Assembly (NCBI GenBank): GCA_004172865.1 | Contig: SEBV01000008.1 | Coordinates: forward strand, 21,933-85,932 | DNA: 64,000 nucleotides | DNA from: Gammaproteobacteria bacterium | Lineage (GTDB): Bacteria > Pseudomonadota > Gammaproteobacteria > Pseudomonadales > Cellvibrionaceae | Reading direction: 5' to 3' | In this document: piece after piece, positions 1 through 9,672 of the stretch | Position numbering within the stretch: position 1 is the first letter of the stretch | How the letters are laid out: the number at the start of each line of letters is the position of its first letter | Notes under the pieces: generated by a model | The model's input: only the letters and a program-made list of their open reading frames with translations | Databases searched by the model: none | Told to the model about the DNA's origin: nothing | Program-made: the position numbers and the translations under genes

Positions 1-1027
1 CTAACCCAGTAAAAATGCAAAATCTGACTGTTTTGGCAGGCAGTTTTTCAAAAAATGACTCTTTGGTTATAGCGTCATGATATTGCTTAAATAAATCTAA
101 ATCAGGGTTGATAGATCTCAACCATTCTTTAAATTTAATTGAACCCTCGATTAAATCCAGTAACTCCGACAAATTAATTTTTTTTGAATTTACAGCGTTT
201 TGGATGTCTTTTACATCGTTGAATAAAAGCTCAGAAAAGCATTCTATTTTTAAATTGTTATTTTTACTGATATCAAATATGTAACTAAATTTTTTCTGTG
301 CAAGCTCCGAGCTAATGGGGCTTGCTGCTATTTCAGACAAATTTTTTGAAGAAAAATATAAATCTCTTTCTAGTTCCATAATATCTGAAAGAATTAATGC
401 TGGTGTAATCGTAGAGTGTGATGGTGAGACAAACATATGGTAAATTTCATTTACTTCAAGGAAGTTAATATTTGTATGTATTTGAATGCCGTTTATTGTG
501 TTCTCTGTATTGAACTCTATATCAGGTATATTTTTTAATTTTAATCTAATTTGCAAAGATGTTTTTGCGGAAGCCAAAACATATTCTTGGGATAATATGG
601 AGTTGGTGCTCCCTTCTATTATTACTGGATCATGCGTTATGACATTGATTTTATCTTGTATCTTATTGGCTTGTCGCTTTCCTTTGCCTGATTTTCCTTC
701 AATTTCAATACATTGCCGTCTCAGTACATCCTCATATTTATTTTGTGGAGAATTCATGTCTACAACGTTATGAAATTGTGAGCCACTGACAGTTTGTGAA
801 TAGATACCCATGAATGAATCTGTGTAGGTAATATCTAAAACATCTAGTTCAATTAACCTAAGTAAATTATTTACGCCGAAATAATTAAGTAGTTGTTTAA
901 GAATCCCTTGGTCTGCTATCACATGCGTTTTCTTATAGAAAAGCATGCATTCCACCAGATGCCCAATATTAATAGGGTATGTTATGCTTGTTTTATCTTG
1001 AGTTGTAAAAGTTATCTTTTCAAACAT
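1..1027 (-). CDS. Hypothetical protein, partial (3' end beyond left edge)
   Basis: The frame is open from an ATG at 1027 to the left edge: 342 codons and no stop, so the C-terminus is missing. The protein begins MFEKITFTTQDKTSITYPIN. I do not recognise a family. It looks soluble over the visible part, with alternating beta-like and helical stretches, a basic patch (EGKSGKGKRQ) near residue 110 and Lys/Asn/Ile-rich composition. The last visible residues (KLPAKTVRFCIFTGL) turn hydrophobic and Gly-containing, which may be the start of a membrane or buried segment. Base composition is clearly more AT-rich than metH next door, as expected for an acquired gene. Any role, including defence or toxin, would be guesswork. 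Confidence 0.75.
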   Translation of the reverse strand, partial: MFEKITFTTQDKTSITYPINIGHLVECMLFYKKTHVIADQGILKQLLNYFGVNNLLRLIELDVLDITYTDSFMGIYSQTVSGSQFHNVVDMNSPQNKYEDVLRRQCIEIEGKSGKGKRQANKIQDKINVITHDPVIIEGSTNSILSQEYVLASAKTSLQIRLKLKNIPDIEFNTENTINGIQIHTNINFLEVNEIYHMFVSPSHSTITPALILSDIMELERDLYFSSKNLSEIAASPISSELAQKKFSYIFDISKNNNLKIECFSELLFNDVKDIQNAVNSKKINLSELLDLIEGSIKFKEWLRSINPDLDLFKQYHDAITKESFFEKLPAKTVRFCIFTGL

Positions 1028-1060
1028 ATTTATTCCACGTATTAATTTTAACTAAAGCTT

Positions 1061-1190
1061 ATACGCCAACACCGGACTCATCCAAATTTCGATCTCTTGC
1101 ACACTTCAACTTTTAAATTCTCCCAAACTCTCGACCTGATCTTTCTCAATTTTCCCTGTGGGCAAATAACTTGTGGCGAGAAATACCAGC
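1061..1190 (-). pseudogene. Decayed duplicate of the metH 3' end
   Basis: About 130 bp aligns closely to the true metH 3' end (about 1294-1430). Shared blocks include the codons for [24 protein letters not shown] and WYFS. Relative to metH, the copy has a net loss of about 7 bp near WYFS, which breaks the frame, and a TGG to TGA change where metH reads GWSVQEIE, so it cannot code. It sits between the AT-rich gene at the left edge and metH. It is a remnant of a tandem duplication or of an insertion event at the metH 3' end. Confidence 0.85.
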
Positions 1191-1238
1191 AAGTATCCCG
1201 TATGGATTGAAGCGCAATAGAGAATACATGGCTAAATC

Positions 1239-1265
1239 CCCGTAATACGCTTCGCTCATTACGGG
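1239..1265. repeat. REP-like hairpin between the two metH ends
   Basis: A perfect 8-bp inverted repeat, CCCGTAAT (1239-1246) and ATTACGGG (1258-1265), flanks an 11-nt loop containing GCTTCGC. It lies 9 bp downstream of the metH stop codon. There is no long T-run on the metH side, so it resembles a dispersed extragenic palindrome more than a classical terminator, although it may still protect or end the metH transcript. I found no second copy in this window. Confidence 0.5.
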
Positions 1266-1273
1266 CTACAAAA

Positions 1274-4200
1274 TTACTCCGCCGCCCCCGGCTCATACGC
1301 CAACACCGGACTCATCCATCTTTCAATTTCTTGCACGCTCCAACCCTTACGTTCAGCCAAACTCTCAACCTGATCTTTCTCAATTTTTCCTGTTGGGAAA
1401 TAAATTGATTGAGGGTGAGAAAAATACCAGCCGGATACTGCTGCGGTTGGCAACATGGCAAAGTGTTCGGTTAAGGTTATGCCGGTATTTGTTGTTGCGT
1501 TTAACAATTCAAATAATTGCGTTTTTTCTGTGTGATCCGGGCATGCGGGGTAGCCGGGAGCGGGGCGGATGCCTTTGTAGTTTTCTTTAATTAAATCTTC
1601 GTTGGTGAGATTTTCTTCGCGGTCATAGCCCCAGAATTCTTTACGCACGCGTTGGTGTAAATGTTCTGCGAACGCTTCTGCCAAACGATCTGCTAAAGCT
1701 TTTACCATAATGCTGTTGTAATCGTCGCCCGCGTTTTGATATTCCTTCGCGAGTTCTTCTGCACCAATACCTGCGGTTACTGCGAAGCCACCGATGTAAT
1801 CTTGTTTACCGGTTTCTTTGGGCGCGATAAAATCTGCAAGCGAGTAATGTGGTTTGGTTTCCATGCCTTGTTTTAAATGTTGCTGGCGAATGTGGTGAAG
1901 TGTTGAAATTTGTTTGCCGTCGGCGTCATAAACCGCTATGTCATCGTGATTAACGGTATTGGCTGGCCAGAAGCCGATAACGCCGTTTGCACTAATCAAT
2001 TTCTCGTCAATAAGTTTGCGCAACATTGCTTGTGCATCTTTAAATAAATCGCGTGCGGCAGCGCCTACGACTTCATCTTCTAATATGCGTGGATATTTTC
2101 CGGCGAGATCCCAGCTGATAAAAAACGGCGTCCAGTCAATATATTCAACCAGTGTATTTAAATCGTAATTTTCGAATATTTTTATACCGGTGAACGCTGG
2201 TGTTGGCGGTATGTAATTTTCCCAATCGAGTTTCAAGCCTTTAGCGATAGCTTCAGGATAAGTGCGCACTGTGCCACGTGGTTTGCGATTAGCGTTGCGT
2301 TCGCGCACTTCGATATATTCGGCTTTTAATTTTTCTACAAAAGCAGGGCGCAATTCATCGGACAATAAGGTACTCGCAACACCTACAGCGCGTGATGCAT
2401 CGGCAACATAAACAACCTGGTTGAGTTTAAATACGGGATCAATTTTTACTGCTGTGTGCGCTTTGGATGTTGTAGCGCCGCCAATCATTAAAGGGAGATT
2501 AATACCACGGCGTTCCATTTCGCGACCAACGAAAACCATTTCATCGAGCGACGGCGTAATTAAACCAGAGAGGCCAATGATGTCGCATTTTTGTTCGATG
2601 GCGGTGTCGATAATTTTATCGCAAGGCACCATTACGCCGAGGTCAATGACTTCGAAGTTATTACACTGCAACACAACGCCGACGATATTTTTGCCGATGT
2701 CATGCACATCGCCTTTTACTGTCGCCATTAAAATTTTGCCATTAGGTTTTGATGCTTCGGTTTTTTCGGCTTCAATAAACGGCTGCAAATAAGCAACGGA
2801 TTGCTTCATGACGCGCGCAGATTTCACAACTTGTGGTAAAAACATTTTTCCTGCGCCGAATAAATCACCGACCACGTTCATGCCGTCCATCAGTGGGCCT
2901 TCGATTACATCGAGTGGGCGAGGGTAGAATTGGCGTGCTTCTTCGGTGTCTGCTTCTATATGTAATGAAATGCCTTTTACCAGCGAGTGCTCAATACGTT
3001 TTGCGATTGGCAGTGAACGCCATTCCGCATCTTCTTTTACTTCGCCCGTTGAGCCGTCACCGCGATATTTTTCGGCGATATCTAATAAAGCTTCGGTGCC
3101 ACCTGCGTGACGGTTAAGAATTACATCTTCAACCTTGTCTTTTAATTCTTGCGGTAAATCGTCGTATAAGGCCAATTGGCTGGCATTAACGATACCCATA
3201 TTCATGCCAGCTTTAATGGCGTAATACAAAAATACTGAGTGAATCGCTTCGCGCACGGGGTTGTTGCCGCGGAATGAAAACGATACGTTTGATACGCCAC
3301 CGCTGATACCTGCATGCGGTAAATTTTCACGAATCCAACGCGTGGCTTCAATAAAATCTACGGCGTAATTATTGTGTTCTTCAATACCCGTTGCGACGGC
3401 GAAGATATTCGGGTCGAAAATAATATCTTCTGGCGGGAAATTTAATTTATCTACCAATGTGCGATAAGAGCGTTCGCAAATTTCTCTTTTGCGCGCCTGG
3501 GTATCCGCTTGGCCGGTTTCGTCAAACGCCATAACCACAACGGCTGCGCCGTAACGCATACACAATTTAGCTTTGTGTAAAAATTCTTCTTCGCCTTCTT
3601 TTAAACTGATTGAGTTAACAATCGGTTTTCCTTGAATACATTTTAAACCTGCTTCAATGACTTCCCATTTGGATGAGTCAACCATAATGGGCACGCGTGA
3701 AATATCCGGTTCGCCTGCAATCAGATTTAAAAATTTCACCATGGCTTTTTCGGCATCCAACATGCCTTCGTCCATGTTGATGTCGATAATCTGCGCGCCG
3801 TTTTCAACTTGCTCTAATGCAACTTCGAGTGCGGTGGAATAATCTTCTTCCACAATTAATTTTTTGAAACGCGCAGAACCGGTAACGTTACAGCGTTCGC
3901 CCACGTTTACAAATAAAGAATCTTTTGTGATGTTGAAAGGTTCTAAACCTGACAGGCGGCACGCTGGTTCAATTTCTGGAATTTTACGTGGTGGATATTT
4001 TGCAACCGCATCTGCAATCGCTTTAATGTGTGCTGGTGAAGTACCGCAGCAACCGCCGATAATATTTAAAAATCCGCTCGCTGCGAATTCTTCAACAATC
4101 TCCACCATTTCTTGCGCGGTTTGATCGTATTCACCAAATTCGTTGGGCAAACCAGCGTTAGGGTGTGCGCTTACAAAACAATGCGCAACGCGCGACATTT

Positions 4201-5011
4201 CTTGTACGTATTGACGCAGTTCTTTTGCGCCGAGTGCGCAGTTCAAACCCATGCTGATAGGTTTTGCGTGTGCGAGTGAATTGTAAAAAGCTTCGGTTGT
4301 TTGGCCGGAAAGTGTGCGGCCAGAGGCATCGGTAATGGTGCCGGAAATCATAATCGGCAATTCAAAACCGTTATCGTCAAAATATTTTTTTACCGCGAAC
4401 ACAGCGGCTTTTGCGTTGAGCGTATCGAAAATAGTTTCGATTAAAATAATATCCGCGCCGCCGTTAACCAAACCATCCATCGATTCCAAATAGTTTTCTA
4501 CTAATTGATCAAAAGTGACGTTACGTTTACTCGGGTCATTTACGTCGGGCGATATCGAACAGGTGCGACTGGTGGGCCCAAGTACGCCCGCAACAAAGCG
4601 TGGTTTCGCGGGATTTTTTGCGGTCATTTCATCGCAAAGATCACGCGCTAATTTTGCCGAGGCAAAGTTAAGCTCGTAAGTTAAATCCTCCATGTCGTAA
4701 TCGGCCATGGAAATGCGCGTGGAGTTGAAGGTGTTGGTTTCCAGAATGTCCGCACCGGCTTCCAAATAAGCGCGTTGGATTTCGCGAATCACTTCCGGCT
4801 TGGTGATGGAAAGCAAGTCGTTATTGCCGGCGATATCCATGTGGTAATCGGCAAAGCGTTCGCCACGGTAATCCGCTTCCTGCAGTTTATAGGCTTGGAT
4901 CATGGTGCCCATGGCGCCATCCAATATTAGGATGCGCTGCTTGATGGATTCATGGAGGGCATGGACGCGGGCTTGGCGTGCGTGGTTGTTGTCTTTTGAA
5001 AGCTGTGTCAT
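1274..5011 (-). CDS. metH: Cobalamin-dependent methionine synthase
   Basis: Cytosolic enzyme that moves a methyl group from methyltetrahydrofolate to homocysteine through cobalamin, the last step of methionine synthesis. At 1245 residues it is full length (E. coli MetH is about 1227). Modules in order: homocysteine-binding domain with the zinc cysteines in GLNCALG (about residue 256) and GGCCGTSP (about 320); pterin-binding domain from about 360; B12 cap and binding domain with the cobalamin-ligand motif DVHDIGKN (about 770); C-terminal reactivation domain with [15 protein letters not shown] (about 1150). It stands alone. The 5' region up to 5305 shows no recognisable riboswitch. A broken copy of its 3' end lies just downstream. 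Confidence 0.97.
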   Translation of the reverse strand: MTQLSKDNNHARQARVHALHESIKQRILILDGAMGTMIQAYKLQEADYRGERFADYHMDIAGNNDLLSITKPEVIREIQRAYLEAGADILETNTFNSTRISMADYDMEDLTYELNFASAKLARDLCDEMTAKNPAKPRFVAGVLGPTSRTCSISPDVNDPSKRNVTFDQLVENYLESMDGLVNGGADIILIETIFDTLNAKAAVFAVKKYFDDNGFELPIMISGTITDASGRTLSGQTTEAFYNSLAHAKPISMGLNCALGAKELRQYVQEMSRVAHCFVSAHPNAGLPNEFGEYDQTAQEMVEIVEEFAASGFLNIIGGCCGTSPAHIKAIADAVAKYPPRKIPEIEPACRLSGLEPFNITKDSLFVNVGERCNVTGSARFKKLIVEEDYSTALEVALEQVENGAQIIDINMDEGMLDAEKAMVKFLNLIAGEPDISRVPIMVDSSKWEVIEAGLKCIQGKPIVNSISLKEGEEEFLHKAKLCMRYGAAVVVMAFDETGQADTQARKREICERSYRTLVDKLNFPPEDIIFDPNIFAVATGIEEHNNYAVDFIEATRWIRENLPHAGISGGVSNVSFSFRGNNPVREAIHSVFLYYAIKAGMNMGIVNASQLALYDDLPQELKDKVEDVILNRHAGGTEALLDIAEKYRGDGSTGEVKEDAEWRSLPIAKRIEHSLVKGISLHIEADTEEARQFYPRPLDVIEGPLMDGMNVVGDLFGAGKMFLPQVVKSARVMKQSVAYLQPFIEAEKTEASKPNGKILMATVKGDVHDIGKNIVGVVLQCNNFEVIDLGVMVPCDKIIDTAIEQKCDIIGLSGLITPSLDEMVFVGREMERRGINLPLMIGGATTSKAHTAVKIDPVFKLNQVVYVADASRAVGVASTLLSDELRPAFVEKLKAEYIEVRERNANRKPRGTVRTYPEAIAKGLKLDWENYIPPTPAFTGIKIFENYDLNTLVEYIDWTPFFISWDLAGKYPRILEDEVVGAAARDLFKDAQAMLRKLIDEKLISANGVIGFWPANTVNHDDIAVYDADGKQISTLHHIRQQHLKQGMETKPHYSLADFIAPKETGKQDYIGGFAVTAGIGAEELAKEYQNAGDDYNSIMVKALADRLAEAFAEHLHQRVRKEFWGYDREENLTNEDLIKENYKGIRPAPGYPACPDHTEKTQLFELLNATTNTGITLTEHFAMLPTAAVSGWYFSHPQSIYFPTGKIEKDQVESLAERKGWSVQEIERWMSPVLAYEPGAAE

Positions 5012-5305
5012 GAAAAACCTGCGATAACGAAAGCGGTAATCTGAAATCTATATCGAAAGATATTGATATAGAAGAATGGCGCGAATTCTACCAGACCTGA
5101 CCGAGGCGAGCGACTAAAAGACTAAGCTTAATCCCTAATGGCGGTTCTTGCAGGATTATGATGAAGCGCTCATTAGCTATGAGAATTGAAAGGGCGTTAG
5201 CGTACAGAAAACAATCAATTTGAAGTGGCAATATAGTCCGATAATCCGCCGTAAACGCACGCGTTAAAGCATTTTGCTGTAGTCACTATAAAAATGGAGG
5301 TTTGT

Positions 5306-7639
5306 ATGAGCTGTTCAATTCGTAATCTGCTTATAGGATTTTTCACGTGTTTAGGTGTTACGGCATGTGGTGGTGGAGGCGGTTCTAGTAACCCTTCACC
5401 TTCGCCCACACCAACGAGTCAACCTACAGCCAGTTCTTCGATTTCCTCCTCGACACAGGCAAGTCAAAACTCTATTTCATCCGCCTCAGTTTCTTTCGCT
5501 TCGCCATCATCCTCGAATGCAACGAGTTCGGCTTCATCCAGCCAAAGTGATGCGATAGGTTTAGATTCTCGTCCATCAAACACAAGCTGTTTGGCGCCCG
5601 CCGCGGTGAATGATACGTCCGGCGTTATTAGTTGGACACCCGCGTTTAAGAGTTTGCCTGCGGTTTCCAAGGTTGTCGGTTTATTTCAAGTTCCAGGTGA
5701 TGACACTCATTGGTATGTATTAAGACAACAGGGTTTTATTTGGCGATTTGATAATACTGAATCGGCGAATACATTTACCGAAGTACTAAAAATTAATGAT
5801 CGTGTGGATGACAGCGACTCTGAAATGGGCTTGCTCGGCGTAGCTCCTCATCCAGATTTTGTGAACAATCGTTATGTATTTTTGTATTACACATCGCGTA
5901 ATGCATCGAATGAAATTCAAAGCCATGTCGCACGTTATACCGTTAAAAGCGATGGAATGTTTGATCGCGATTCTGAATTAATTATTTTATCTATAACGCG
6001 TCCTTACACAAATCATGTGGGTGGACAATTAGCGTTTGATCAGCAAGGTTATTTAAATATTGCATCTGGTGATGGCGGATCTGGTGGTGACCCGCATCAG
6101 AATGGACAAAATCTTAATGTGTTGTTGGGCAAAATTTTACGTATCGATATTAATAGAACCGCAAATGGAAACAATTATTCAATACCTGCAGATAATCCTT
6201 TTGTAAATACGGTAAATACAAAGCCTGAAATTTGGGCCTATGGTTTGCGTAATCCCTGGCGATTTAGTTTTGATAAATTAACGAGTGATTTATGGGTTGG
6301 CGATGTAGGTCAAAATAGTTGGGAGGAAGTTAATATTGTTAATAGTGGTGGAAATTACGGTTGGGGTGACATGGAGGGTGATGGTTGCTACAAAGGCAGA
6401 TCTAACTGTTCTACTGCTGGAAAAATAAAACCTATTTTGCCGATTAATCAAAACACTGGCGCTTGCTCAGTAATAGGTGGTTTTGTCTATCGCGGTGCGA
6501 CGTATCCCGCGGCTTATGGAAAATATTTTTACACCGATTATTGTGAACATACTATGCGTTCTATTACGCGTGCATCCAATGCAGCACTCACACTTGCGGA
6601 ACATGGAGTTACGTCAAATAGTATTGTTTCATTTGCGCAAGATAATCACGGCGAATTGTTTACCATCGGTTACGGCAGTGCGGGTCAGCAAATTAATAAA
6701 ATGCAAGCAACTGCGAGCACTGCAAAAGCTGGCGTTATGGCGAATAAATTATCCGACACTGGTTGCGTAAATAATGCTAAACCCACAGAGGCTGCGAGCG
6801 GATTAATTCCGTACGTTGTGAATAATCCTCTATGGTCTGATGGAGCGGAAAAACAACGTTTCCTAAGTCTGCCCGACAATACGCAAGCTACAGTGGCAAG
6901 CAATGGTGATTTTAATTTCCCCGTTGGTTCAGTATTAGTGAAGCATTTTAAATTTGGCGAAAAATTTGTAGAGACACGTTTATTTGCACATGGCGAATTA
7001 GGTTGGCAAGGTTTCAGTTATGAATGGAATGATGCACAAACTGACGCAACTTTATTGAGCGATGCTAAAGATAAAACGATTGGAAATATCCTGTGGCATT
7101 TTCCGAGTCCAGGTCAATGCATGGAGTGTCATACCACCGCTGCAGGCTTCTCGTTGGGCTTGGAAACTAAGCAATTAAACGGTGATTTTATTTATCCCGG
7201 ACAAAAAACGGCGAACCAATTAACTGCGCTTGCGCATATCGGTATTTTTTCAGCGCCGCTATCAACTGCGCAAAAAACCGAAAAATTATATGGTCTCAAT
7301 GATACGCAAGCGACCCTACAGCAAAAAGCGCGTAGCTATTTGCACAGCAACTGCAGCAACTGTCATCAGCCGGATGGCCCTACGCCGGTCAATCTGGACT
7401 TACGTTACAGCACACCCTTGGCGCAAACCAAAATTTGCAATATTGCACCCGTATCAGGTGATTTGGGATTGGTGACGCCAAAGATTTTGGCGCTGGGAGA
7501 TCCAACAAAATCAGTGCTATTAAAACGTATGCAAGCTTTGGATGGCACCCAAATGCCGCCGATCGCCAGGTCAGTAGTGGACACCCAGGCAGTTCAAGTT
7601 GTTAGCGATTGGATTGCTAGTTTGACGACATGTGACTAG
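5306..7639 (+). CDS. Lipoprotein with glucose/sorbosone dehydrogenase fold and diheme cytochrome domain
   Basis: Exported lipoprotein of 777 residues. The ATG at 5306 is preferred over the one at 5294 because GGAGG lies 5 nt upstream of it. It has a lipobox ending LGVTAC, then a Gly run and a long Ser/Thr/Pro linker (about residues 25-90). Residues about 115-465 match the six-bladed quinoprotein sugar dehydrogenase (GSDH) family (GLLGVAPHPDF, YGLRNPWRFSFD, GNYGWGDMEGD). Residues about 480-777 match the SO2930-type diheme cytochrome family (TIGR03806), with heme motifs CMECH (about 607) and CSNCH (about 683) and a distal MPP segment. Probable role: periplasmic oxidation of a sugar or related alcohol with electrons passed to heme c. 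Substrate and PQQ use are not proven by sequence. Confidence 0.85.
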   Translation: MSCSIRNLLIGFFTCLGVTACGGGGGSSNPSPSPTPTSQPTASSSISSSTQASQNSISSASVSFASPSSSNATSSASSSQSDAIGLDSRPSNTSCLAPAAVNDTSGVISWTPAFKSLPAVSKVVGLFQVPGDDTHWYVLRQQGFIWRFDNTESANTFTEVLKINDRVDDSDSEMGLLGVAPHPDFVNNRYVFLYYTSRNASNEIQSHVARYTVKSDGMFDRDSELIILSITRPYTNHVGGQLAFDQQGYLNIASGDGGSGGDPHQNGQNLNVLLGKILRIDINRTANGNNYSIPADNPFVNTVNTKPEIWAYGLRNPWRFSFDKLTSDLWVGDVGQNSWEEVNIVNSGGNYGWGDMEGDGCYKGRSNCSTAGKIKPILPINQNTGACSVIGGFVYRGATYPAAYGKYFYTDYCEHTMRSITRASNAALTLAEHGVTSNSIVSFAQDNHGELFTIGYGSAGQQINKMQATASTAKAGVMANKLSDTGCVNNAKPTEAASGLIPYVVNNPLWSDGAEKQRFLSLPDNTQATVASNGDFNFPVGSVLVKHFKFGEKFVETRLFAHGELGWQGFSYEWNDAQTDATLLSDAKDKTIGNILWHFPSPGQCMECHTTAAGFSLGLETKQLNGDFIYPGQKTANQLTALAHIGIFSAPLSTAQKTEKLYGLNDTQATLQQKARSYLHSNCSNCHQPDGPTPVNLDLRYSTPLAQTKICNIAPVSGDLGLVTPKILALGDPTKSVLLKRMQALDGTQMPPIARSVVDTQAVQVVSDWIASLTTCD

Positions 7640-7726
7640 CCGTTTTGGGAATGTCTAATGACAAAAGTACGCTCTTGGACGTTAAAAGCAGGTTTGGCGT
7701 TTATCTCTGGAGCTTGTTGCAGTAGA

Positions 7727-7751
7727 ATACCTGAGTAATTTAATCAGGTAT
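7727..7751 (+). promoter_or_regulatory. Candidate IscR type-1 operator upstream of nfuA
   Basis: A perfect 8-bp inverted repeat, ATACCTGA (7727-7734) and TCAGGTAT (7744-7751), is separated by GTAATTTAA. The 25-bp site fits the E. coli IscR type-1 consensus (ATASYYGACT-RWWWY-AGTCRRSTAT) except at one position in each half (G for C, A for G). It sits 27 bp before the nfuA start, where it could overlap or follow the promoter; a TAGAAT hexamer lies at 7723-7728. IscR control of Fe-S assembly genes is well established, so the location is apt. Confidence 0.7.
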
Positions 7752-7778
7752 CCCGAACGGGTGTAGAGAGCAGTTAGC

Positions 7779-8366
7779 ATGGTTAATGTTGATATTACTG
7801 AATCAGCGCAAGATTATTTGAAGGGCTTGCTCGACAAGCAAAAGGACAATGACGGTATAGGTATTCGCATGTTTGTGGCTAACCCTGGCACATCGCAAGC
7901 GGAAACCTGTATTGCCTATTGCCGTCCCGGTGAGGAAAAACCGGACGATGAGATTGTGGAATTGAAAGGTTTTAAAGCCTACTTTGAAGGTCGCAGCTTG
8001 CCATTTTTAGTGGATGCAAAAGTCGATTACTCGGCAGACCGTATGGGCGGGCAGCTTACCATTCGTGCGCCTAACTCTAAAATGCCACAAGTTAATGACG
8101 ATAGCCCACTGGAAGATCGCATTAACTACGTGCTGTACAACGAAGTGAATCCTAGTCTTGCTTCCCATGGTGGCAACGTGAGTTTGGTTGAAATTACTGA
8201 TGATATGTACGCAATTTTGAAGTTTGGTGGTGGTTGTCAGGGTTGCGGTTCTGTCGCAATTACGTTGAAGCAGGGCATTGAAGTGCAATTATTAGATAAG
8301 TTGCCAGAACTAAAAGGCATCCGCGACGTAACTGATCACACAGACCGTTCCAACGCTTATATGTAA
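7779..8366 (+). CDS. nfuA: Fe-S biogenesis protein NfuA
   Basis: Cytosolic Fe-S cluster carrier that delivers 4Fe-4S clusters to apo-proteins and protects them under iron or oxidative stress. Its 195 residues match the usual size. Residues 1-100 are the degenerate A-type domain ([24 protein letters not shown]). Residues about 110-190 are the Nfu domain with the cluster-binding CxxC in GGGCQGCGS. Single-gene unit: putative IscR operator upstream and a strong bidirectional terminator just after the stop codon. Confidence 0.96.
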   Translation: MVNVDITESAQDYLKGLLDKQKDNDGIGIRMFVANPGTSQAETCIAYCRPGEEKPDDEIVELKGFKAYFEGRSLPFLVDAKVDYSADRMGGQLTIRAPNSKMPQVNDDSPLEDRINYVLYNEVNPSLASHGGNVSLVEITDDMYAILKFGGGCQGCGSVAITLKQGIEVQLLDKLPELKGIRDVTDHTDRSNAYM

Positions 8367-8376
8367 TTTTTCGAGC

Positions 8377-8412
8377 CAATAAAAATACCGCCGTAGGGCG
8401 GTATTTTTATTG
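8377..8412. terminator. Bidirectional terminator, nfuA / solute-binding gene
   Basis: Perfect palindrome with 16-bp arms around GTAG: a GC-rich core (ACCGCC/GGCGGT) flanked by A-rich and T-rich arms. It works for both converging genes and overlaps the stop codon of the minus-strand gene at 8407. Confidence 0.92.
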
Positions 8413-9156
8413 GGGCGGTGGCAGTTTGAATAGTTTTTCGTATTCGCCGGACGTCTTTAGTAACTTTAAGCCTTTGTCCAAAGCCACTGCATTTTTTGCC
8501 GATTCTTCTTTTTTGCGCGAAAAGGCCACATAAATATCACTGGTGTGGTTATACATCACTTTGCGTACTGCGTTGGCCGGCAATCTCATCTCCCGCAAAG
8601 CCTGATTTGCTTCCTCTTCAAACATGACTGCTGCGTCTATACGGCCCGCTTCCAGCATTTTTAAAAGCTGCGACTGACGTGGAACGCGAACTTCCCTAAA
8701 ACGCTTTCGCTGTTGCTCGTAAATATCGCCATATTCGTAATCAATAATTCCGCCAACACGCAGCCCGTCAGGTACTTGACTGATAGCGCTGAATGTAATC
8801 GGGGATCTGGCAGATACATACCAATAAGCTTTGGCTCGAAGTATGGGTTCGTGGCCAAAAATAAATTCCGCCTCAGTGTTTTGCTGCCGAGTCACGTTGT
8901 AGCCGCCATCTAAAACCCCAGCTTTTATTTCTTGCAGAACTCGGGCGTAAGGGCGTACATGAATTTCGGTTTGAATTCCTTCTTTTGCGAAGGCAGCTCT
9001 AATGATATTGGTGGAAATACCTTCGCCCTGTTTGTCGGTATAGGGCGGCCAGGAATCTTCGGCACCGAGTATTAAAAGTTGGGGAGGTGACTGTGCAAAC
9101 ACAGTTGTTGTGAAGAATAGAATTAACAGTAGGAATAAGCTTTTTGCCATGTTCAC
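8407..9156 (-). CDS. Periplasmic solute-binding protein (SBP_bac_3 type)
   Basis: 249 residues with a clear signal peptide (MNMAKSLFLLLILFFTTTVF, cleavage near AQS). The mature part has the features of family-3 extracellular solute-binding proteins: a ligand-lobe start (SWPPYTDKQGEGISTNIIRAAF), the RPYARVLQEIKAGVLDG segment, and a C-terminal lobe with GRIDAAVMFEEEA. There are no permease or ATPase genes next to it, so it may be a stand-alone sensor or share a transporter encoded elsewhere. It follows exbD in the same direction after a 91-bp gap, so it could be read from the tonB operon. Ligand unknown; polar amino acids are typical of the family. Confidence 0.8.
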   Translation of the reverse strand: MNMAKSLFLLLILFFTTTVFAQSPPQLLILGAEDSWPPYTDKQGEGISTNIIRAAFAKEGIQTEIHVRPYARVLQEIKAGVLDGGYNVTRQQNTEAEFIFGHEPILRAKAYWYVSARSPITFSAISQVPDGLRVGGIIDYEYGDIYEQQRKRFREVRVPRQSQLLKMLEAGRIDAAVMFEEEANQALREMRLPANAVRKVMYNHTSDIYVAFSRKKEESAKNAVALDKGLKLLKTSGEYEKLFKLPPPQ

Positions 9157-9247
9157 TGAGTCTTTGCAAAAAAAGAGGTAGCAGACTCAGCTTAGGTCGA
9201 AAATTATCTAAAGGCGAGAAGAAAGATTATATAAGCGACAAATAACT

Positions 9248-9661
9248 TTATTGGCCGGGTTCGCTGATAAAACCTAACTTTAAAATCCCGGCGCGCTGAA
9301 CGCTCGCCATCACCCGCATAACATGCTCGTACTCAACCTTGCGGTCGCCGCGGATATGGATTTCTGGTTGCGGTTGCTTAGCTGCTTCCAGGGCTAAACG
9401 CTGCTGCAATTCTTCTTCAGTCACATCGCTTTCGTTCCAGTGAATTTTTCCATCGGTGGTGATGGATAAATTAATGGTTTCTGGCTTCACATCGTTCACA
9501 GTATTATCAGCGCGCGGCAAATCCACTTTTACCGAATGGGTAATAACCGGTACGGCGATGATAAAAATAATCAGTAATACCAACATAACGTCTACAAGAG
9601 GCGTCATGTTGATGTCGCTCATCGAACCTTTGTCTTCTTCAAAATCTCCGCCGAAAGCCAT
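9248..9661 (-). CDS. exbD: Energy-transducing protein ExbD
   Basis: Inner-membrane subunit of the TonB energising complex. 137 residues with one N-terminal membrane segment (LVDVMLVLLIIFIIAVPVI) carrying the conserved proton-path Asp in MTPLVDVML, followed by a periplasmic domain (EIHIRGDRKVEYEHVMRVMA). It lies 11 bp downstream of exbB and is the third gene of a tonB-exbB-exbD unit. The family also includes TolR; the tonB neighbour and Fur box favour ExbD. Confidence 0.93.
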   Translation of the reverse strand: MAFGGDFEEDKGSMSDINMTPLVDVMLVLLIIFIIAVPVITHSVKVDLPRADNTVNDVKPETINLSITTDGKIHWNESDVTEEELQQRLALEAAKQPQPEIHIRGDRKVEYEHVMRVMASVQRAGILKLGFISEPGQ

Positions 9662-9672
9662 AAGGTTTCTCC

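Noticed and set aside
486..773. A 95-codon open frame on the plus strand
   Set aside because: It lies wholly antisense to the longer minus-strand frame that starts at 1027, and has no ribosome site.
1078..1296. 72-codon minus-strand frame next to metH
   Set aside because: It is a frameshifted reading of the broken metH 3' copy (WYFSPQ is recognisable), not a gene.
5012..5305. Possible riboswitch upstream of metH
   Set aside because: I looked for B12-box, SAM and SAH riboswitch features and saw only a short ATATC/GATAT stem, which is not enough.
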